Of a stretch of 6,410 bases of DNA, positions 1 to 4,700 are shown one piece after another (positions within the stretch are counted from its first letter, which is position 1; the number at the start of each line of letters is the position of its first letter). The notes below the pieces were generated by a model, which was not told where the DNA came from, ran no database searches, and was given only the letters and a program-made list of their open reading frames with translations. The translations under genes were made by a program, and so were the position numbers. This stretch comes from Synergistaceae bacterium (lineage in GTDB: Bacteria; Synergistota; Synergistia; Synergistales; Aminobacteriaceae): the NCBI GenBank assembly GCA_017448375.1, contig JAFSLR010000010.1, positions 1 through 6,410 of the forward strand. Direction: 5' to 3'.

Positions 1-1
1 C

Positions 2-517
2 AAAGAGTTCTTTTACCGCATTAGTCCTGATACTCAATTCCTTTCTACGGGCTTCTCGCCTCAGATTAATCCTAAGAATAACCTTCCTTACCCCAAGACC
101 GTCATTCAGAATAACAACATTCACGGCATATCTCATATCGAAGTCAAGTACTTAGACTTCATCGGCCATGTGAGCGACTCTTGGTTCTTCTCCTTCGACA
201 TTGACGCTGTACGCTTCAGCCTCTGCAAACAGAATATTCTTAACTCTAAAGAAGTATGGCTGGAAGCTCGCAAAGTTGGCCATAAAGTCTTCCTCATGCC
301 TTCTCCTGCGCTTTCATCGACTTACGGCAAGTCTTCCGTTCACTCGCTCGTCTACGGCATTAATACTTCATCACCTGATACCACAGTCAGCATTTATGAT
401 ATTAGTATCTATGAACTGCTCACCCTTAACGCTCAAAATGTCAGCTTTATATCATCATACCTGATATTCGATGATGGCTCATCTTCCGATGTCAGAGTCA
501 GTTATCCAGAGCAATAA
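2..517 (+). CDS. 3' end of an unrecognised gene (hypothetical protein, partial)
   Basis: This frame is open from the left edge of the window to a TAA at 515-517, giving the last 171 residues of a longer protein. A GTG at 170 lies inside the frame but has no ribosome binding site, so the real start is taken to be upstream of the window. The visible part alternates short hydrophobic and polar stretches rich in Ser, Tyr, Ile and Asn, which suggests a beta-rich fold. It has no transmembrane segment and no catalytic motif that I recognise. Its sense strand is strongly C-rich, like the rep gene downstream, so it belongs to the same replicon arm. It ends 46 bases before the rep start, and the rep promoter appears to overlap its last codons. 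A virion or surface protein is possible but cannot be supported. Function unknown. Confidence 0.7.
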   Translation, partial: KEFFYRISPDTQFLSTGFSPQINPKNNLPYPKTVIQNNNIHGISHIEVKYLDFIGHVSDSWFFSFDIDAVRFSLCKQNILNSKEVWLEARKVGHKVFLMPSPALSSTYGKSSVHSLVYGINTSSPDTTVSIYDISIYELLTLNAQNVSFISSYLIFDDGSSSDVRVSYPEQ

Positions 518-529
518 TTACAGTATAAT
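501..529 (+). promoter_or_regulatory. candidate promoter for the rep gene
   Basis: A perfect TATAAT -10 hexamer lies at 524-529. The -35 position holds only weak matches (GTTATC at 501-506 with 17-bp spacing, or TTATCC at 502-507 with 16). Transcription would start near 536 and give a leader of about 28 bases with the Shine-Dalgarno at 551-556. The promoter overlaps the end of the upstream gene. No iteron copy or obvious operator overlaps it, so autoregulation by Rep is not visible here. Read-through from the upstream gene is the alternative. Confidence 0.45.
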
Positions 530-563
530 ATCAGCATTCACACTTACGAAAAGGAGCTTCATC

Positions 564-1922
564 ATGCAAAATCAAGAGAGTAATAATTATAATCTTCTGC
601 AAATTCAGGAAAATAAAAACAATTCATACTCTTTCATCGAAAACGCCATTACAATGCTACAGTCCCTCCAGACAACAAACTCACTTACTACACACAATGA
701 TCCTCAGGACAACATCATCTCCTCCCTCATCGAAAACCTTCAACAGATACTACTTGCTCAACAAAAAATCAGTCATATCATACGTAATTTTGAAGACGCT
801 ACAAAGAATCCTACTCATTCCTCCAAGCATGATGAAAAAACAAAATCTTCTCTTCAGAACCTCGTCGCTCAATTTCTTTCCTCGAATAATGATCTCAATG
901 AAATGCAAGCCCAAGATTGTATCAATGCCCTTCAGCAAATCGTACACAATAAGCAATGTCAACTCGCTCAATGCAAATCTGATTTTGAAATATATAACCT
1001 ACACACTATTGCTACAACCACTACAAGAGCTAGTTCTTACTCCTTCGGCACCTCAAAAGTTGAAGGTCTCGCTTTTGACCCTGCTAAAAATCCAGCCATT
1101 TACAGAACTCTTCTTCCTGTCAAAATTAATGTCAGCAACAGAAAGTCTACTAGAAAGAAAATCGAAACTCTCTTCTCCATTGACTTCAGCGACCTCAAAA
1201 AAGAAGGTGTTGCTATTGCTTTTGAGTACAGAATTACTCCTTACGACAGAGAAATTCACAATGCTGTCGCCACTCTCGCCGTTGCGGGCAATGAGTTCAT
1301 CAATCCCAGCATGATCTTTCAACTCCTTTCTGGCAACACTCAAAGCAGAAACGATATGAGTCCTGAGACTAGAAAGAACATCTTACGAAGTATCGACAAA
1401 ATGATGGCCACTATCATTACCATCGACGCTTCCGCTGAAGTTAACGCTCACATGATTACTAAGACTACCGGTATCTACAAAGGATACCTCATTCCCGCCG
1501 AACGCATTGAAGTCATTGAGCTTAACGGACAGAAAGTTACTGACTGCATTCACCTGCTCAGAACTCCACCTCTCTATGAATACGCCCGCGACAAAAATCA
1601 GATTGGCTCCATTGAGATTTCTATGCTTGATACCCCTCTCAGCAACACATCCGAGAACATCGAGCTTAAAGGATACCTCCTTAGACGCATTGCAAGCCTC
1701 CGAAACTCAAAGAATAATATGTCTGACACCATCAGATACGATTCTCTCTTTGAATACTTGAGAATTGACGCTCCTACAAAAGAAGCGTTAAAGAAAAAGC
1801 GTCAAGAAGTAAGAAAAAAAGTCAAGCAGTTCTTAGACTTCTGGATTGAAAAGGGACTTATATCCTCATACGAAGAACAGAATGAAGGCAAATCTATCGC
1901 TAAGATTGTCATTTCTCTATAA
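564..1922 (+). CDS. putative plasmid replication initiator (Rep), twin winged-helix type
   Basis: The product is 452 residues. The ATG at 564 was chosen because AAGGAG (551-556) sits 7 bases upstream; the frame runs open to 471, but that would overlap the preceding gene and lacks a ribosome binding site. Residues 1-150 form a Gln/Asn/Ser-rich, probably helical or coiled extension. Residues about 180-295 look like a first winged helix, with the characteristic ITPYDREIHNAV stretch near 224-235 and AGNEFINPSMI after it. Residues about 360-452 look like a second winged helix, with a very basic helix near 406-421 (KEALKKKRQEVRKKVK). Two winged helices followed directly by iterons is the plan of RepA/RepE/TrfA-type initiators, which bind iterons as monomers to open the origin and as dimers to repress it. 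The assignment rests on fold-like patterns plus the adjacent iterons, not on a searched match. The gene is read toward the origin, and its sense strand is pyrimidine-rich. Confidence 0.75.
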   Translation: MQNQESNNYNLLQIQENKNNSYSFIENAITMLQSLQTTNSLTTHNDPQDNIISSLIENLQQILLAQQKISHIIRNFEDATKNPTHSSKHDEKTKSSLQNLVAQFLSSNNDLNEMQAQDCINALQQIVHNKQCQLAQCKSDFEIYNLHTIATTTTRASSYSFGTSKVEGLAFDPAKNPAIYRTLLPVKINVSNRKSTRKKIETLFSIDFSDLKKEGVAIAFEYRITPYDREIHNAVATLAVAGNEFINPSMIFQLLSGNTQSRNDMSPETRKNILRSIDKMMATIITIDASAEVNAHMITKTTGIYKGYLIPAERIEVIELNGQKVTDCIHLLRTPPLYEYARDKNQIGSIEISMLDTPLSNTSENIELKGYLLRRIASLRNSKNNMSDTIRYDSLFEYLRIDAPTKEALKKKRQEVRKKVKQFLDFWIEKGLISSYEEQNEGKSIAKIVISL

Positions 1923-1950
1923 ACACTGTCGTATCAATGCTTCAACAATA

Positions 1951-1969
1951 GGGGCAAAAAACACTCCCC
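1951..1969 (+). repeat. detached iteron, copy 1
   Basis: GGGGCAAAAAACACTCCCC is identical over all 19 bases to the four tandem copies at 2158-2242 and has the same orientation. It is preceded by the same ATA triplet that separates the tandem copies. It begins 28 bases after the rep stop codon, and its start is 207 bases before the start of the array. Exact conservation at this distance suggests it is a functional Rep site, perhaps for looping or copy-number control. Confidence 0.9.
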
Positions 1970-2113
1970 AAACATAAGAAGAAATAAGGCATAAAACCTG
2001 TTACCACAACAGATTATCCCTTTCTCCCTTCATGTTTGCTGAAAACTTCCTAGCGCACTTTAGGATGTTAATACATTTCAAGCTCCTCAACCTCAAAAAG
2101 TAAGCAACAAACA

Positions 2114-2141
2114 TAATTCACATCATCAATAGCGTGAATTA
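2114..2141. repeat. short inverted repeat left of the iteron array
   Basis: TAATTCAC (2114-2121) and GTGAATTA (2134-2141) are perfect reverse complements separated by 12 bases. It ends 16 bases before the iteron array and could be a protein-binding dyad or a minor hairpin. It has no following T-run, so it is not a convincing terminator for rep. Chance occurrence is possible. Confidence 0.4.
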
Positions 2142-2157
2142 CCTAAGTAAAAATACT

Positions 2158-2242
2158 GGGGCAAAAAACACTCCCCATAGGGGCAAAAAACACTCCCCAT
2201 AGGGGCAAAAAACACTCCCCATAGGGGCAAAAAACACTCCCC
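2158..2242 (+). repeat. tandem iteron array, four copies
   Basis: Four identical 19-bp copies of GGGGCAAAAAACACTCCCC lie at 2158-2176, 2180-2198, 2202-2220 and 2224-2242, each separated by ATA. The 22-bp period is close to two helical turns, so bound Rep molecules would lie on one face of the DNA. Each unit begins with GGGG and ends with CCCC around an asymmetric A-rich core, so it is partly self-complementary yet directional. Direct repeats of this size beside an initiator gene are the hallmark of iteron-controlled replication. Confidence 0.95.
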
Positions 2243-2245
2243 TTG

Positions 2246-2298
2246 AGAGGGGAAAAAATCGGGGATAAACACAGTATCCATCAGCGTTTTTCCCCTCT
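2246..2298. repeat. 12-bp inverted repeat at the right end of the iteron array
   Basis: AGAGGGGAAAAA (2246-2257) and TTTTTCCCCTCT (2287-2298) are perfect reverse complements with a 29-base loop. The left arm carries GGGG followed by an A-run, resembling the first part of an iteron. Two half-iteron-like sites facing each other could bind a Rep dimer, which in known iteron plasmids reads inverted repeats. It could equally form a stem in single-stranded DNA next to the AT-rich repeats. Confidence 0.7.
2260..2268 (-). promoter_or_regulatory. DnaA-box-like site
   Basis: The minus strand reads TTATCCCCG, matching 7 of 9 bases of the DnaA box TTATCCACA, with TTATCC intact. It lies in the loop of the 2246-2298 inverted repeat, between the iterons and the AT-rich repeats, where host DnaA often helps iteron plasmids. 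A 7-of-9 match is weak on its own; position is the main support. Confidence 0.35.
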
Positions 2299-2310
2299 GT
2301 GAAAAAAGTG

Positions 2311-2341
2311 TATAAGTATTATAAGTATTATAAGACTTATA
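2311..2341 (+). repeat. AT-rich 9-bp repeats, putative DNA unwinding element
   Basis: TATAAGTAT occurs at 2311-2319 and 2320-2328, followed by the variant TATAAGACT at 2329-2337. The last unit is part of a 13-bp palindrome, TATAAGACTTATA (2329-2341). AT-rich short tandem repeats directly beside iterons are typical of the segment an initiator melts first. A sharp change to GC-rich sequence follows at 2342. Confidence 0.7.
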
Positions 2342-2347
2342 GCGCTA

Positions 2348-2374
2348 CGCGGCGGCTTTCCGTTGGTCGCCGCG
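2348..2374 (+). other. GC-rich hairpin beside the unwinding element
   Basis: CGCGGCG (2348-2354) pairs with CGCCGCG (2368-2374). The stem extends inward by a G-T wobble and a C-G pair to nine pairs around a 9-base loop (2357-2365). It lies just past the AT-rich repeats and is not followed by a T-run, so it is not a clear terminator. A single-strand initiation or helicase-loading structure is plausible but unproven. Confidence 0.5.
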
Positions 2375-2562
2375 CGCTTGCGTGAAACCCTAAAGAGAAA
2401 AACACAGGAAGACAAGACTGTGTTCTTCCTTCCCTCCCGAGAACCGTAAGCAACCAACGGGGAGCGACCATAAGAGAAAGACTAGGAATACAGAAGGAAT
2501 ACCCCCCCTAATCAGACTGTGTTATTCAATCGAGGTTTAGGGAAGAAGCGAGCGACCAACGG
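2360..2562. repeat. dispersed ACCAACGG repeats, two direct and one inverted
   Basis: GCGACCAACGG is at 2552-2562, the related CAACCAACGG is at 2451-2460, and the exact reverse complement CCGTTGGTCGC is at 2360-2370 inside the GC-rich hairpin. Both direct copies are followed by G-rich sequence ending in GAGCGA. The inverted and direct copies could pair over about 190 bases in single-stranded DNA or RNA. Function unknown. Confidence 0.55.
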
Positions 2563-2611
2563 GAGCGAAATAGAGGAGAACCGAGAGACCCCCCATATAG
2601 ACTGTGTTCTT
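2415..2611 (+). repeat. three AGACTGTGTTnTT repeats
   Basis: AGACTGTGTTCTT lies at 2415-2427 and 2599-2611, and AGACTGTGTTATT at 2514-2526, all on the plus strand. Start-to-start spacings are 99 and 85 bases. The last two are preceded by runs of seven (2502-2508) and six (2589-2594) cytosines and a purine-rich stretch, so they look like diverged copies of one larger module. They fill most of the gap between the hairpin and the primase-helicase promoter. No open frame or known RNA family was recognised here. Confidence 0.7.
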
Positions 2612-2642
2612 AATCCTAAGGTTTTTCAGAAGAATCTCGCGG

Positions 2643-2672
2643 TTGTTATCATTTACTATAATATGCTAATAT
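2643..2672 (+). promoter_or_regulatory. promoter of the primase-helicase gene, with overlapping dyad
   Basis: TTGTTA (2643-2648) and TAATAT (2667-2672) form -35 and -10 boxes with 18-bp spacing, and TG at 2664-2665 gives an extended -10. A second possible -10, TATAAT at 2657-2662, has no good -35 partner. TACTA (2654-2658) and TAGTA (2673-2677) are inverted around the -10, and TAATATTA (2667-2674) is a palindrome, so a repressor could bind here. The start would fall near 2679, just before the ribosome binding site. Confidence 0.55.
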
Positions 2673-2690
2673 TAGTACAGGATTTCATGT

Positions 2691-2697
2691 GAGGAGG
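2691..2697 (+). promoter_or_regulatory. strong ribosome binding site that fixes a TTG start
   Basis: GAGGAGG lies 7 bases before TTG at 2705. No ATG occurs in this frame until residue 104, inside the primase domain, so the TTG start is required to include the N-terminal part of that domain. Confidence 0.85.
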
Positions 2698-2704
2698 AAT
2701 TTTC

Positions 2705-4594
2705 TTGAGTATAGCGTTTTCATCGTTGCCGCAAGCGTTACAGGAATTGGCGCATTTGAAGCAATGGGTATGCCACAAGGACAAGATACCGATAGACCCT
2801 ACGCGGCAGACGAACGCGAAATCGAATGACCCTGCGACATGGGCAGACTTCGCAACGGCGTACCGCGCATTTCAGACAGGCAGGTATGACGGCATCGGAA
2901 TTGAGTTCGGATTGCATGAGCCGGAGGCGTTACAGATAGCGGGAATAGATTTAGATCATGTAGTGCGTTCAGATGGAACGCTAGAACCGTTTGCGGCTGA
3001 GATAGTGGAGAAGATGAACAGCTATACGGAGTACAGTCCGAGCGGAACGGGTCTTCATATTCTTTGCCGAGTGAAATTGCCAGCGATAGGAAACAAGAAA
3101 GGGTTAGAGAATGGCACAGCAATCGAGATGTACAACAACGGGCGTTACTTCACGGTAACGGGTAAGATGTACGGAGAGGCGCACGGAGTGTGTGAGCGAA
3201 CGAATGAGTTTAAGGAGCTTCATGAAAAATATTTTGGGAGAGCAAAGGCAGAAGAAAATTTTGAAGTACGGCCACATGTAAGCGATTTAACAGACAGGGA
3301 ACTGTTAGAAAGGATATTCAGCAGCAGTAGAGGGTATGAAGTACGAAAACTGTACAGTGGAGATACGAGCGGTTATGCGAGTCATAGCGAGGCGGATTTA
3401 GCGTTGGTAGCACATTTACTGTTTTGGACGGGAGGAGATGAAAATCGAGTAGATAGAATGTTCCGAGGTTCAGGATTGATGCGAGCGAAATGGGACAGGG
3501 CAGATTATCGATTGCGAACGCTGGAGTTAGGAAGAAGGAGCCAAATAGGGGAATATAATCCCTCCGAGTATGTAGGTAGTGTGTTTCTAAAAAAGCCCTC
3601 TGTCGGGAAAATAGGAACGTTATTAACGGGACTTTCAGAAACGACAGGGCAGGACATAAGATATTACCTTCAGAATGAATATAGCGAAGATGAAGAGAAG
3701 TTTGGAAAGTATAAGACGCGGAGGACAGGATTTAGCAACATTGACAGTCATACGAAACTTTATCCAGGGCTTTATGTGTTAGGAGCGATCTCGAGTTTGG
3801 GGAAGACGACGTTTGCGTGTCAGTTATCGGATCAATTAGCGAAGAAGGGAGAGCATGTGTTGTATTTCACGCTGGAGCAGTCCCGTTATGAGTTGGTAAC
3901 GAAGGGATTGGCGCGTCTGATGGCAGAAATAGATATGAGCCGAGCGTTGAGCGCGATAGAAATCCGTAATGGAGAGAAGACGGAAGAGCTTCAGAGAGCG
4001 AAAGAGTTATATATGAGATATGGAGGTAATGAAATCATATATGAGTGTGGATATGAAACAACGATAGAAACGATAATTGAGAAGGTGCAGAATTACATAG
4101 AGGAAAGAGGAGTAAGGCCAGTAGTGGTAATAGATTATCTTCAGATAATCCGGCCAATGGATAGTCGAATGAGTACGAAAGATGCAGTAGACTTGCATGT
4201 GCGTGCGTTGAAGAAGTTGCAGATGGAGAACAATTTGGTAGTGATAGTAATCTCGTCATTGAATCGGCAAAATTATTTAACGCCGGTGGATTTTGAGTCG
4301 TTCAAGGAGTCAGGCGGAATTGAGTATACGGCGGATGTAATCTGGGGACTTCAGTTGAGTGTGATGAATAGTGAAATATTTGATAAGGAGAAGGGGTTAA
4401 AGGCGAAACGGGAAGCAGTGCGAGTAGCGAAGAAGGCGCATCCGCGAGAAGTGGAGTTAGTATGCTTGAAGAATCGATACGGAGAGAGCAGTTACACGTG
4501 TAAATTTTCGTATTATGCGAGGTACGATTATTTTGTAGCGAATGAAGAGGAAGTAAAAGAAGGAGATTTAGGAGGCGAGGAGTTAAGTTTTTAG
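2705..4594 (+). CDS. primase-polymerase / DnaB-like helicase fusion protein
   Basis: This 629-residue protein would both prime and unwind DNA at the fork. Residues about 10-180 look like an archaeo-eukaryotic primase domain of the NrS-1 primase-polymerase type: the metal-binding pair is D82 and D84 (GIDLDHV), SPSGTGLH holds H118, and AIEMYNNGRYFTVTG (139-153) holds E141. Residues about 227-264 (HSEADLALVAHLLFW to SGLMRAKWD) match the helical-bundle region that follows such primases. Residues about 335-610 look like the DnaB RecA-type ATPase. The Walker A is LGAISSLGKTTF with K367-T368, Walker B is VVVIDYLQII with D477, KESGGIEYTADVI (534-546) matches DnaB's RESGSIEQDADLI, and KNRYGES (589-595) sits where DnaB has its arginine finger. 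The DnaB SQLNR motif is SSLNR here. The gene has its own promoter beside the origin and is probably the replisome core of this element. No separate helicase loader is visible in the window. Confidence 0.9.
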   Translation: MSIAFSSLPQALQELAHLKQWVCHKDKIPIDPTRQTNAKSNDPATWADFATAYRAFQTGRYDGIGIEFGLHEPEALQIAGIDLDHVVRSDGTLEPFAAEIVEKMNSYTEYSPSGTGLHILCRVKLPAIGNKKGLENGTAIEMYNNGRYFTVTGKMYGEAHGVCERTNEFKELHEKYFGRAKAEENFEVRPHVSDLTDRELLERIFSSSRGYEVRKLYSGDTSGYASHSEADLALVAHLLFWTGGDENRVDRMFRGSGLMRAKWDRADYRLRTLELGRRSQIGEYNPSEYVGSVFLKKPSVGKIGTLLTGLSETTGQDIRYYLQNEYSEDEEKFGKYKTRRTGFSNIDSHTKLYPGLYVLGAISSLGKTTFACQLSDQLAKKGEHVLYFTLEQSRYELVTKGLARLMAEIDMSRALSAIEIRNGEKTEELQRAKELYMRYGGNEIIYECGYETTIETIIEKVQNYIEERGVRPVVVIDYLQIIRPMDSRMSTKDAVDLHVRALKKLQMENNLVVIVISSLNRQNYLTPVDFESFKESGGIEYTADVIWGLQLSVMNSEIFDKEKGLKAKREAVRVAKKAHPREVELVCLKNRYGESSYTCKFSYYARYDYFVANEEEVKEGDLGGEELSF

Positions 4595-4700
4595 AGAAGA
4601 AGAACGCGGTCGGCGAGCGTCTGAACGTAGTTGAAAAGAGCGATAGCCCGCCGATTGTTGAAAGGTGGTACATGAACTTCACATACTTTCTCTGCTAATC

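Larger units (their letters stand above)
1951..2374. other. putative iteron-type origin of replication
   Basis: This segment combines five identical iterons, an inverted repeat, a DnaA-box-like site, AT-rich 9-bp repeats and a GC-rich hairpin, placed between a Rep-like gene and a primase-helicase gene. In iteron plasmids the initiator binds the repeats and melts a neighbouring AT-rich segment, and the order seen here (iterons, then AT-rich repeats) fits. Plus-strand G/C bias also changes sign across this gap. Between the lone iteron and the array (1970-2157) the DNA is AT-rich and holds only a short inverted repeat at 2114-2141. The boundaries are my estimate. Confidence 0.75.

Noticed and set aside
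170..517. Independent small gene from the GTG at 170
   Set aside because: The frame is open back to base 2 and no ribosome binding site precedes the GTG; it is better read as the tail of a longer gene.
471..563. Longer N-terminus for Rep from the ATG at 471
   Set aside because: It would overlap the preceding gene by 47 bases and has no ribosome binding site, while the ATG at 564 has AAGGAG at good spacing.
1998..2012. CTGTT / AACAG hairpin downstream of rep as a terminator
   Set aside because: The stem is only five pairs, is AT-rich and is followed by a mixed pyrimidine stretch rather than a T-run.
2158..2242. CRISPR array
   Set aside because: The repeats are 19 bp with 3-bp constant spacers (ATA) and sit by a Rep gene; they are iterons.
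2799..3122. Minus-strand open frame of 107 codons inside the primase domain
   Set aside because: It overlaps a well-supported gene, has no family motifs and no promoter or ribosome site, and its composition is that of an antisense shadow.
4607..4657. Possible stem CGGTCGGCG / CGCCGATTG between the two convergent genes
   Set aside because: It needs two G-T wobbles, has a 33-base loop and lacks a T-run on either strand, so it is not a supportable terminator.
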